NCBI GenBank assembly: GCA_903881205.1
Contig: CAIRSC010000071.1
Span: 1 to 11,082, forward strand
Reading direction: 5' to 3'
DNA from: an uncultured bacterium
GTDB taxonomy: Bacteria > Patescibacteriota > Minisyncoccia > Phycocordibacterales > UBA2100
Length of the DNA: 11,082 nt
The position numbers and the translations under genes were made by a program. The notes below the pieces were generated by a model. The model worked only from the letters and a program-made list of their open reading frames with translations. It ran no database searches and was not told the DNA's origin. This document shows positions 6,237 through 11,082 of the stretch, in pieces; positions within the stretch are counted from its first letter, which is position 1; each line of letters opens with the position of its first letter.

Positions 6237-6926
6237 CTATTTGTTGTGCGAGATCTCCGATCGGATATGTTCGATCGTGCGAGCCGCAGCCTCTTTGCCG
6301 CCGAGGCCAAATGCGAGACCAAATGCGAGAGACGCCGCCACCACGATACCGGTGAAGAGTGTCTCAACGAACGCCGATGCGACGCCGAGCTGGTTGAGTG
6401 CTGCAAGTACTGCAGTGACCCAGATCGCCCATTTGGCGACCGTGGCTGCAAGGCTTGCGCCATGAGCGCCCGCTGCTCGAGCAGAGCTGAGCACGAGATT
6501 GCGCACGACTTCAGCGACCACCGCACCCAAGATAAGGATGAGTGCCGCCACGAATACATTCGGGAGGTACAAGAGTACGACCGTCTGGAGGAAGATCGTC
6601 ACGCGATCGAGTCCGAGGATCTCAAGCGATGCGACGAGAAACACGAGTACGGTGAACCACATAACGAGTGTGCCGAGGAGTCGACCCACATCGAGCGTGA
6701 AGCCGGCAGTGCGGACCGCATCGGTAAGCCCCGATGCTTTCATCGCAGCGTCGATGCGAAGTACGCGGACGATCTCTACGACCACGCGATAGAGGATCAC
6801 ACCAACGATCCATCCGATAATAAACACGATGACGGCGGCAAGGATCGCAGGCAAGAACGATGCGATCGTGTACCAGATCTCATAGAACGATCCCTGCACG
6901 GCGTCTGCGGATTGGGTAAGAATCAT
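6237..6926 (-). CDS. small membrane protein with conserved MscS-type TM helices (229 aa)
   Basis: The protein is almost all membrane: helices around residues 22-48, 82-105, 110-142, 160-181 and 188-209. The first contains LPAILAAVIVFIIGWIVGVIL, the 'conserved TM helix' repeat pattern found in small-conductance mechanosensitive channel relatives. The last, AASLAFGLAFGLGGKEAA, resembles the Gly/Ala pore helix of MscS, ending in the usual GGKEAA turn. The protein then stops after about 15 more residues, where MscS would continue into its cytoplasmic beta domain. It is either a stripped-down channel or a TM-repeat protein without gating function. A role in osmotic release is plausible but unproven. 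The ATG at 6926 has no clear Shine-Dalgarno sequence. The nucleotidyltransferase gene follows in the same direction. Confidence 0.75.
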   Translation of the reverse strand: MILTQSADAVQGSFYEIWYTIASFLPAILAAVIVFIIGWIVGVILYRVVVEIVRVLRIDAAMKASGLTDAVRTAGFTLDVGRLLGTLVMWFTVLVFLVASLEILGLDRVTIFLQTVVLLYLPNVFVAALILILGAVVAEVVRNLVLSSARAAGAHGASLAATVAKWAIWVTAVLAALNQLGVASAFVETLFTGIVVAASLAFGLAFGLGGKEAAARTIEHIRSEISHNK

Positions 6927-7026
6927 AAAACAGTGAATAGAGTAAATAAGATATTGACGGTTCGACCCCGTCTGGCTTCATGATAGCAACCAGGTACTGC
7001 AATTAGTCGTTTCAAACGGCTTTATG

Positions 7027-7055
7027 TGGATAGAAAAAACGAGTAAAACCGTCAA
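7027..7055 (-). promoter_or_regulatory. possible promoter for the membrane protein gene
   Basis: TTGACG (7050-7055) and TATCCA (7027-7032) are 17 bases apart on the minus strand. The -35 box is good and the -10 box weak. The start would lie about 95 bases before the ATG at 6926. Confidence 0.3.
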
Positions 7056-7075
7056 AATGATGCCGAATACGAGGC

Positions 7076-7136
7076 ACGGAGAGAGTAATTTCTGAGACGT
7101 ACCCTAGGTACGGCGATGAAATTACTGAGGCTCCGT
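7076..7136. repeat. 61-nt imperfect hairpin between two minus-strand genes
   Basis: Three nested paired blocks share one axis: ACGGAG (7076-7081) with CTCCGT (7131-7136), GTAATTTC (7085-7092) with GAAATTAC (7118-7125), and GTACC (7099-7103) with GGTAC (7107-7111). The plus-strand inner loop TGAGAC/GGCGAT could form tandem G-A pairs. There is no U-run, so it is unlikely to be a simple terminator. It may be a structured RNA element or a protein-binding site. Confidence 0.75.
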
Positions 7137-7165
7137 AACGATGTAGGCGGTATTATTGTGGCGGT

Positions 7166-7804
7166 TTAGAGAAGACGGGTACGGTCGAGAAGTACCAAGT
7201 GCGGAAAGTCGAGCGTATCGCGGATCAAACGATCCTGCACGGTGAGTCGATATCGGAATTCGGGGGTAGAGAATGCCGCATAGCGGATCTCGCGGCCGAA
7301 GATCGGCTCAAGTCCGCGCACTGCAGCTTCGAGACGGCGCTCATTGAGTGTATCGAGTGCAACGATGAGATCTGCTGGGCGCGTCGCATCCCCCATGAAG
7401 GTCCCTGAGAGAATGACCGTCGCTACCTTGCCGGATTTCTTGAGCGCCCCCACGATCGAATCGTATTTGACCGGTGACACTTCGTGCACGAGATTGGATA
7501 CCGCGCGAATGTGCTTGAATTCCGTGTTGACCACCCACGTCTCCATCCGCTGATGCGCTTTGACCGTGCGGCGCGAGCCGTTATTGAGCTCGATATGCAT
7601 GAGTCTCCCCTTCTTCACTACGCCGAGTTTTTCGAGCACCTTGATCTCGCGGGCGATTGCGATCGATGAAAGTGCTGAGCGTTTTGCGAGCATCGCGAGC
7701 GTAAATGAGTCATTCTGATTGAACATGAATACGCGCAAGAGCTGCGCGCGGGCGGGGCTTCCGATAAGTTGCGCGAGAAAATCGTCTTTCGTATTTCGTG
7801 ACAT
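7166..7804 (-). CDS. winged-helix regulator with a degenerate nucleotidyltransferase-like domain (212 aa)
   Basis: Residues 8-75 look like a winged helix-turn-helix: IGSPARAQLLRVF, then FTLAMLAKRSALSSIAIAREIKVLEKLGVVKKGR, the usual helix-turn-helix plus wing of ArsR-like DNA-binding proteins. The second half (about 115-205) has LSGTFMGDATRPADLIVAL, which recalls the GS-x-ARG-D...SDIDL core of MNT-type nucleotidyltransferases. Here the GS is GT and the metal-binding acidic residues are largely missing, so the domain is probably a non-catalytic sensor. The target genes and signal are unknown. A TAGTAT box ends six bases before the ATG, so this mRNA is probably leaderless; the AGGA next to the ATG is too close to act as a normal ribosome binding site. 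It is divergent from the 88-aa gene at 7874, which it may regulate. Confidence 0.65.
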   Translation of the reverse strand: MSRNTKDDFLAQLIGSPARAQLLRVFMFNQNDSFTLAMLAKRSALSSIAIAREIKVLEKLGVVKKGRLMHIELNNGSRRTVKAHQRMETWVVNTEFKHIRAVSNLVHEVSPVKYDSIVGALKKSGKVATVILSGTFMGDATRPADLIVALDTLNERRLEAAVRGLEPIFGREIRYAAFSTPEFRYRLTVQDRLIRDTLDFPHLVLLDRTRLL

Positions 7805-7810
7805 ATCCTG

Positions 7811-7816
7811 ATACTA
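7811..7816 (-). promoter_or_regulatory. -10 box (TAGTAT) for a leaderless regulator transcript
   Basis: TAGTAT on the minus strand ends six bases before the ATG at 7804, the same spacing as at 645 and 10374. No convincing -35 box is seen. It overlaps the start of the divergent plus-strand promoter region. Confidence 0.45.
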
Positions 7817-7823
7817 CCACCCT

Positions 7824-7851
7824 TTGACGGCTCCCTTGTGGATAGTAGAGT
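7824..7851 (+). promoter_or_regulatory. promoter for the 88-aa gene
   Basis: TTGACG (7824-7829) and TAGAGT (7846-7851) are 16 bases apart. They sit about 22 bases before the ATG at 7874, leaving room for the ribosome binding site. Confidence 0.5.
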
Positions 7852-7873
7852 GCGGGGAGAAAGGGGTATCCCG

Positions 7874-8140
7874 ATGACTGCACCCACTGAGACTTACTGC
7901 CTGGAAACACCGGCGGCGGCCCTTGAATGGATTCGACTCTCCCTCATCGAAATGAGCGAGTTCCGAGGTAATCCCCTACACGTCACCTACGAGACGCGGC
8001 TGACGAGGAAGATGATCGAATTCCTGAACGACCGTGCACATTTGACGGGAGTGAAGTTGCGGCTTCCCGACCTCAAGCTCACTGAGCGTGACACGATCCG
8101 TGACCTGATTAGTCAGATCGATACCGACGGACGCTTCTGA
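7874..8140 (+). CDS. orphan 88-aa protein
   Basis: I do not recognise this protein. It is small, charged and soluble-looking, with no signal peptide or membrane segment. Residues 11-30 (ETPAAALEWIRLSLIEMSEF) and 43-56 look helical. The C-terminus is rich in Asp, Arg and Thr (LTERDTIRDLISQIDTDGRF). The frame is open 36 bases further upstream, but the ATG at 7874 has a good ribosome binding site (AAGGGG, 7 bases away) and lies just after a promoter, so it was chosen. The gene is divergent from the winged-helix regulator and converges with rplL across a terminator at 8163-8184. A regulator target or a small DNA- or RNA-associated protein is conceivable, but nothing in the sequence decides this. 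Confidence 0.65.
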   Translation: MTAPTETYCLETPAAALEWIRLSLIEMSEFRGNPLHVTYETRLTRKMIEFLNDRAHLTGVKLRLPDLKLTERDTIRDLISQIDTDGRF

Positions 8141-8162
8141 TCGCCTGTCGTCGCAAAAAGAA

Positions 8163-8184
8163 AACCCCGCTGTTTGGCGGGGTT
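8163..8184. terminator. bidirectional terminator between the 88-aa gene and rplL
   Basis: AACCCCGC (8163-8170) pairs with GCGGGGTT (8177-8184) around a 6-base loop. On the minus strand it is followed by TTCTTTTT, a good U-tract ending the rplJL transcript. The plus-strand tail is weaker. Confidence 0.85.
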
Positions 8185-8204
8185 CCCTATTGGATGAATG
8201 GTGC

Positions 8205-8564
8205 TTATTTCAAAGTTACCTTTCCTCCTGCTTCTTCGATCTTCTTCTTCCATGCCTCGGCATCTTCCTTTTTCACATCTGCCTTGAGAAGCGCAGGAGC
8301 TGATTCGACGAGTGTCTTCGCTTCCGCGAGACCAAGTGCGAGCACTTCCTTCACGATCTTGATGACCGCGATCTTCTGCTCTCCGAACGAAGTGAGCTCG
8401 ACGTTGAACTCGGTCTTCTCCTCGGCAGCTGGGCCCGCTGCAGGTCCTGCTGCGGCAACTGCTGTCGCAGAAACGCCCCACTTCTCTTCGATTGCCTTCA
8501 CGAGCGTATTGAGCTCGACGACGGTCATCTTCTCGACTGCTTCGATTATCTGATTCTGATCCAT
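8205..8564 (-). CDS. rplL: ribosomal protein bL12 (L7/L12), 119 aa
   Basis: It forms the flexible stalk of the large subunit that recruits and activates the translation GTPases. All three parts are visible: an N-terminal dimerisation helix pair (residues 1-32, VVELNTLVKAIEEKWGV), an Ala/Gly/Pro-rich hinge (about 35-48, AAAGPAAGPAA), and the C-terminal domain (about 50-119). That domain carries the conserved KIAVIKIVKEVLALGLAEAKTLVE stretch and ends in EEAGGKVTLK. The length is standard. It is downstream of rplJ in the same direction. A hairpin in the 40-base gap may help set the high L12:L10 ratio by protecting the downstream mRNA. No Shine-Dalgarno sequence is evident before the ATG at 8564; the gap is A/T-rich and single-stranded. 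Confidence 0.97.
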   Translation of the reverse strand: MDQNQIIEAVEKMTVVELNTLVKAIEEKWGVSATAVAAAGPAAGPAAEEKTEFNVELTSFGEQKIAVIKIVKEVLALGLAEAKTLVESAPALLKADVKKEDAEAWKKKIEEAGGKVTLK

Positions 8565-8584
8565 AAATTTAATGATTAGTTGTT

Positions 8585-8605
8585 ATCCCGACTTTACGTC
8601 GGGAT
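8585..8605 (-). promoter_or_regulatory. hairpin in the rplJ-rplL gap
   Basis: ATCCCGAC (8585-8592) pairs with GTCGGGAT (8598-8605) around 5 bases. Its edge touches the rplJ stop codon (8605-8607). The tail is A-rich rather than U-rich, so RNA stability or processing is a likelier role than termination. Confidence 0.6.
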
Positions 8606-9099
8606 TAATTCTTTGTCTTCGCCACTTCGCTCAATGCGATCGCAAAACGTGATCGCGGAGAGTTGATGATCTGCGCGAACATGCCACGGAGTACGTCCAT
8701 CGATGGGATGGTCGCGATCTCGCGCATAGCCGCTTCGCTCACGAGTGCGCCCTCGAAGATACCGCCGACGATCGAAAGACGATCGGTGAGCTTCTTGGTG
8801 AAGTCGTGGACCAAACGTGCTGCGGCGGTCGAATCTCCCTCGCCTCCGTAGGCAATGGCGATCTCACCGTCGAGTGCGAGTGCATCATGCTTGTGACCAA
8901 GCTGCTCGAGCGCACGGCGGATGAGTGTCTTCTTCGCAACGAAGTAGATCACACCTGCCTGACGCAACGAGCGGCGCATTGCCGACTCTTCAGCCACCGT
9001 CACTTTCGAAAAGTGAACGAGGACCGATGAGGTGGAATTCTTGAACGCATCGACGAGCTTGTCGATAACAACGCCCTTCTCTGCTTTTGTCTTTGCCAT
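8605..9099 (-). CDS. rplJ: ribosomal protein uL10, 164 aa
   Basis: It anchors the bL12 dimers to 23S rRNA at the base of the stalk. The N-terminal region matches the family: KAEKGVVIDKLVDAFKNSTSSVLVHFSKVTVAEESAMRRSLRQAG, then FVAKKTLIRRALEQLG, the typical rRNA-binding fold. The C-terminal part (from about 125) ends in a helix (SPRSRFAIALSEVAKTKN) that carries L12 dimers. At 164 aa it is about the usual size. The frame extends far upstream with no family similarity, so Met 9099 was chosen; this leaves a long leader of about 125 nt, suited to autoregulation by L10. The usual rplK-rplA genes are absent upstream; instead a divergent promoter and orphan genes follow. Confidence 0.95.
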   Translation of the reverse strand: MAKTKAEKGVVIDKLVDAFKNSTSSVLVHFSKVTVAEESAMRRSLRQAGVIYFVAKKTLIRRALEQLGHKHDALALDGEIAIAYGGEGDSTAAARLVHDFTKKLTDRLSIVGGIFEGALVSEAAMREIATIPSMDVLRGMFAQIINSPRSRFAIALSEVAKTKN

Positions 9100-9223
9100 A
9101 TATGCAATACAAACTCTGCTTTTAACCAAGGCTCGATAGGCGGCCCGTAGGCACACCGATGAGTGTTCGACCTCAGCAAGACTGATATCGCTTTCGCGAA
9201 TGCCCGCTTTCTCTGGCCTTGTA
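9100..9223 (-). promoter_or_regulatory. rplJ leader, possible L10 autoregulatory RNA
   Basis: The rplJ promoter places the start near 9223, giving a leader of about 124 nt with no good ORF. It can fold into a branched structure: AGG..CGA with UCGA..CCU as outer stem, and ACAC/GGUGU with GGC/GCC inside. L10-L12 leaders usually bind the L10(L12) complex and block translation. The fold here is only roughly matched by eye. Confidence 0.45.
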
Positions 9224-9229
9224 AAAGGG

Positions 9230-9258
9230 ATACTACGATACATCCCCCTTCCGGTCAA
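9230..9258 (-). promoter_or_regulatory. sigma70 promoter for rplJ-rplL
   Basis: TTGACC (9253-9258) and TAGTAT (9230-9235) on the minus strand are exactly 17 bases apart. It is divergent from the plus-strand promoter at 9273-9300. Confidence 0.75.
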
Positions 9259-9272
9259 TCGCGACCCAACTC

Positions 9273-9300
9273 TTGACTTTTGAGTCAAAAGTGCTACTAT
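9273..9300 (+). promoter_or_regulatory. promoter for the 71-aa and 163-aa genes, with built-in palindrome
   Basis: TTGACT (9273-9278) and TACTAT (9295-9300) are 16 bases apart. The spacer is covered by the palindrome at 9276-9292. The mRNA leader would be about 60 nt. Confidence 0.6.
9276..9292. promoter_or_regulatory. perfect 17-bp palindrome, probable operator
   Basis: ACTTTTGA-G-TCAAAAGT is an exact 8-1-8 inverted repeat. It lies between the -35 and -10 boxes of the plus-strand promoter, a classic place for a dimeric repressor. Its centre is about 25 bases upstream of the rplJ -35 box. Confidence 0.6.
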
Positions 9301-9365
9301 GCACTCAGTCACAAAAACGGGGAGGCGTCAGGTCACTAACATCACAGGATGTAGGATCTCGGCGC

Positions 9366-9581
9366 ATGAATACAGTACTTCGTGGATTGTCGGAGATGCA
9401 GAGCAGTTGTGTGAAGCGCGTTGAAAGCGAGGTCGGCGAAATTGCCGCCTCATCGCTGGAGATGGTGCTTCGTCAAGGCGCTACTGCAAAACGATTCCAA
9501 GGCATCGACCTGATACAGCTTCGCAAGATTTGTATCATCGCCGACGAAGAAGGAATCAATCTTCCCACAAAGGAAATCTAA
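9366..9581 (+). CDS. orphan 71-aa protein
   Basis: I do not recognise this small protein. It is mostly helical by look, charged, with no membrane segment. Residues 18-35 (RVESEVGEIAASSLEMVL) and 46-62 (GIDLIQLRKICIIADEEG) could be two amphipathic helices. The frame extends upstream through the promoter, so the ATG at 9366 is preferred; AGGA lies about 10 bases before it. A terminator follows the stop directly, and the 163-aa gene lies beyond it, so the pair may be partly co-transcribed. The palindrome in its promoter suggests repression by a dimeric regulator, which could in principle be one of these products. Confidence 0.6.
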   Translation: MNTVLRGLSEMQSSCVKRVESEVGEIAASSLEMVLRQGATAKRFQGIDLIQLRKICIIADEEGINLPTKEI

Positions 9582-9587
9582 CAATAC

Positions 9588-9607
9588 GGCGGAGCTTCGG
9601 CTCCGCC
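9588..9607 (+). terminator. terminator / attenuator between the two orphan genes
   Basis: GGCGGAGC (9588-9595) pairs with GCTCCGCC (9600-9607) around a stable TTCG loop. The following ATTCGTTT is a modest U-tract. It lies 22 bases before the next start codon, so some readthrough is expected if that gene has no other promoter. Confidence 0.7.
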
Positions 9608-9629
9608 ATTCGTTTACATGGGAGTAAGA

Positions 9630-10121
9630 ATGGCGAGATTCACGCTCGATAATAAGAGGATCGCGGCAGTATTGGAGGAGATCGATATGACGTTTGTTCA
9701 TGTCGAGATTCGCATTCATGCACGCGCGGCGTTCATGTATCTGCTCCTTGGCGGCATGGACCAATTCCGTGACGCGATGCAATCGCTTCAGCCACAAGAC
9801 GCGGCTGGAATGGTACGACTCTTCCGGCGACATGGCATGGACCACTCGGGAACGCTTGGTGCGATTCGCATCGAAGCTGCTCCGTGGAACGTGCCGACGC
9901 CAGAACAGATAACCGTCGCAGTCAGTGAACTGCGCGGTATCTACCGCAAATCGGTCGATACCTTCCGTATCGCGGAAACGTATCTCCGGCGCGTTCTCGT
10001 GGACGGCCCGCACTGCGACGAACGGGATGTTCCCGACCATGTGCGTCGTACGGTCCGACTCACCTGTCTCGTCCACGACCTGCTCATTGGCACGCGACAG
10101 CGATCTGTTATATCGCTGTAG
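9630..10121 (+). CDS. orphan 163-aa protein
   Basis: I do not recognise the family. The protein is soluble-looking, mixed alpha/beta in appearance, rich in Arg, Asp and His, with three Met-rich stretches in the first 75 residues (FMYLLLGGMDQFRDAM at 35-50). There is no signal peptide. The ATG at 9630 was chosen because GGAG lies 5-6 bases before it; the ATG at 9618 has no such site. The overlapping frame on the other strand (10076-9450) was rejected because it runs through the terminator and has no recognisable features. A terminator follows at 10130-10153, so this gene ends the small plus-strand unit that starts at 9273. Confidence 0.6.
   Translation: MARFTLDNKRIAAVLEEIDMTFVHVEIRIHARAAFMYLLLGGMDQFRDAMQSLQPQDAAGMVRLFRRHGMDHSGTLGAIRIEAAPWNVPTPEQITVAVSELRGIYRKSVDTFRIAETYLRRVLVDGPHCDERDVPDHVRRTVRLTCLVHDLLIGTRQRSVISL
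10097..10119 (+). repeat. 8-bp hairpin over the end of the 163-aa gene
   Basis: ACAGCGAT (10097-10104) pairs with ATCGCTGT (10112-10119). The stop codon TAG begins inside the right arm. Function unknown; it lies just before the terminator. Confidence 0.6.
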
Positions 10122-10129
10122 ACGAATTG

Positions 10130-10153
10130 GCGCCGGGCTTCAATGCCCGGCGC
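10130..10153 (+). terminator. intrinsic terminator of the orphan gene pair
   Basis: GCGCCGGGC (10130-10138) pairs with GCCCGGCGC (10145-10153) around a 6-base loop, followed by TCTTCTTTTT. It also faces the convergent 55-aa gene. Confidence 0.9.
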
Positions 10154-10166
10154 TCTTCTTTTTATA

Positions 10167-10334
10167 TTAATTCGCAGTCTTGAGCATTGCCGTGATGGCT
10201 GCAGCTGCCTGCTGATCTGCCGTCTGTGCGACGGTGTACGAATTGACCGCGAAGGTCACGCCGAAACTTACGGTTATGAATACGAGAAAGCCCAGGGTGA
10301 ACTTGAAGAACTCACTCACCGGCTGCTGGTCCAT
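10167..10334 (-). CDS. 55-aa single-pass membrane peptide
   Basis: The frame runs from ATG 10334 to TAA 10167 and is shorter than most gene-finder limits. Residues 9-31 (FFKFTLGFLVFITVSFGVTFAV) form one membrane helix, preceded by an acidic N-terminus (MDQQPVSE). A polar, Ala- and Gln-rich tail follows (AQTADQQAAAAITAMLKTAN). No family is recognised; it could be a small regulator or subunit of an envelope complex. A TATACT box lies nine bases before the ATG, giving an almost leaderless mRNA. The gene is divergent from the secreted Ig-like protein and converges with the orphan pair across a terminator. Reading frame, promoter position and TM helix together support it. Confidence 0.6.
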   Translation of the reverse strand: MDQQPVSEFFKFTLGFLVFITVSFGVTFAVNSYTVAQTADQQAAAAITAMLKTAN

Positions 10335-10343
10335 ATACCCTAC

Positions 10344-10367
10344 AGTATATCGGATTTTCGTTATACT
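10344..10367. promoter_or_regulatory. divergent promoter pair with facing -10 boxes
   Basis: TATACT reads outward in both directions: 10344-10349 on the minus strand and 10362-10367 on the plus strand, only 12 bases apart, as part of an imperfect inverted repeat (AGTATATCG...CGTTATACT). RNA polymerase can probably occupy only one at a time. Neither has a strong -35 box. Confidence 0.55.
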
Positions 10368-10373
10368 AGGGGC

Positions 10374-11082
10374 ATGACCCTGCGTACCGGCCTGATAAGC
10401 GTACTCATAGCACTCCTGCTCCCTCTCTTCGCATTCGCCGATACCGGCCGCGCCGGCTTCCCCGCCTCATCTATCTGGCTTTCTAATACCATGCCGCTTT
10501 CCGGTCAGTCGATCACGGTGTATGCAGTGGTATACAACAGTACTGCAAACAAACTCGACAGTACGCTGACCTTCAACGTTGACGAGAAGACACTCAGCAC
10601 AATGGCGGTCTCGCTCGCTTCGGGTGCATCACAAATATATTCCACGCAATGGGTCGCTGCAGAAGGCACACACACCTTTAGCGGCACCTTATCGGGGACG
10701 ACTGTTTCCGATGTGGCAAAAGATACCGGCACCGTGAGTATCACCGTCGCGGCTCCCCCTGCCCCATCTCCGACCCAGCAGGCGGTGGCCCAGACGACGA
10801 ATATTGTGAACAGCATTGCCTCTTCCTCGATACCGGTTGTATCCAAGGTCAGTCAAGTGATCTACAACACCACCGAAGACCTCCGGGAAAAAGGTCTCGC
10901 GTACATGCAGGCGCAGTCCGGCGCCAGCACAACGAGCGTTGCGGTCGATCGCGGCGCGGTACTCGGCACCAGCACTGTGCGCAGTGCGGCACCGAAATCC
11001 GGCGGCATTATGGCCGCCATCTGGTCCGTGTTGTTGATGATATTCGCCTCCCGCGCGATCTTCTACCCCGTCTTCCTCATCC
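10374..11082 (+). CDS. secreted, membrane-anchored Ig-like (CARDB-type) protein, partial
   Basis: The frame is open from ATG 10374 to the right edge (236 residues seen). Residues 1-22 are a signal peptide (MTLRTGLISVLIALLLPLFAFA). Residues 30-125 look like one Ig-like beta-sandwich of the CARDB kind: alternating beta segments such as SITVYAVVYNSTANKLDSTLTF and a closing GTVSITVAAPPAP. A Pro/Ala/Gln linker (126-142) and a Ser/Thr-rich region follow. From about 210 a hydrophobic stretch (GIMAAIWSVLLMIFASRAIFYPVFLI) begins a membrane anchor that continues outside the window. It probably displays a domain on the cell surface; ligand unknown. The ATG lies six bases after a TATACT box, so the mRNA is probably leaderless. 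It is divergent from the 55-aa membrane peptide, with which it shares a promoter region. Confidence 0.75.
   Translation, partial: MTLRTGLISVLIALLLPLFAFADTGRAGFPASSIWLSNTMPLSGQSITVYAVVYNSTANKLDSTLTFNVDEKTLSTMAVSLASGASQIYSTQWVAAEGTHTFSGTLSGTTVSDVAKDTGTVSITVAAPPAPSPTQQAVAQTTNIVNSIASSSIPVVSKVSQVIYNTTEDLREKGLAYMQAQSGASTTSVAVDRGAVLGTSTVRSAAPKSGGIMAAIWSVLLMIFASRAIFYPVFLI

Noticed and set aside
6956..6979. tRNA T-arm look-alike on the plus strand (GACGG, TTCGACC, CCGTC)
   Set aside because: The arm fits the tRNA consensus, but no matching acceptor strand (GAAGCCA), D arm or anticodon arm is found upstream, and there is no CCA. It is either chance or a tRNA fragment too short to support.
5958..6983. 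Long plus-strand open frame (341 codons)
   Set aside because: It lies opposite the nucleotidyltransferase and the membrane protein, both with clear family features, and its translation is Cys-, Asp- and Arg-rich with no domain. It is a shadow of biased codon use.
7076..7136. Hammerhead ribozyme (CTGA...GAAA pattern in the hairpin)
   Set aside because: The core does not match CUGANGA, and the cleavage-site strand is missing, so the structure is reported only as an unexplained hairpin.
9450..10076. Minus-strand open frame (208 codons) opposite the two orphan genes
   Set aside because: It runs through the GC-rich terminator at 9588-9607, has no start signals and no recognisable features; the plus-strand frames have a promoter, ribosome binding site and terminators.

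Overview
The window looks like chromosomal DNA of a Patescibacteria (Candidate Phyla Radiation, CPR) bacterium, probably a Parcubacteria-like lineage. The pointers are a self-splicing intron with its own endonuclease inside the 23S rRNA gene, a 23S-5S unit with no 16S or spacer tRNA beside it, an rplJ-rplL pair without rplK-rplA upstream, very short or absent mRNA leaders, several small orphan genes, and secreted proteins with the glycine-rich and Ig-like make-up common in CPR genomes. The lineage is an inference from these traits, not from a database match.

Layout. 1-645 (-): start of a secreted glycine-rich protein that runs off the left edge. 694-732: strong terminator. 745-920 (-): a second 5S-like gene carrying two extra hairpins. 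991-1020: terminator of the normal 5S gene (1033-1146, -). 1228-4912 (-): 23S rRNA, interrupted at 1519-2237 by a group I intron that encodes an I-CreI-type LAGLIDADG endonuclease (1631-2065). 4913-5482: rRNA leader plus a probable small RNA (about 5254-5342) with its own promoter and terminator. 5483-6166 (-): sugar-phosphate nucleotidyltransferase. 6237-6926 (-): small membrane protein with MscS-family TM helices but no MscS beta domain. 6927-7165: intergenic region with a long imperfect hairpin. 7166-7804 (-): winged-helix regulator with a degenerate nucleotidyltransferase-like half. 7874-8140 (+): orphan 88-aa protein. 8205-9099 (-): rplL and rplJ with a structured leader and a good sigma70 promoter. 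9366-10121 (+): two orphan proteins behind a promoter with a perfect palindrome in its spacer. 10167-10334 (-): 55-aa membrane peptide. 10374-end (+): secreted, membrane-anchored Ig-like protein that runs off the right edge.

How the parts work together. The left half is ribosome hardware (23S, 5S, and a 5S relative). The middle holds cell-surface and envelope functions (nucleotide-sugar synthesis, membrane channel-like protein). The right half returns to ribosome parts (the L10/L12 stalk) and then to surface proteins.

The best candidates for something new are the insertion-bearing 5S-like gene, the small structured RNA upstream of 23S, the exon-intron hairpin that competes with P1 of the intron, and the recurring leaderless promoter geometry. 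The intron itself is remarkable because its site and its endonuclease match the chloroplast I-CreI system, but that type of element is already known.
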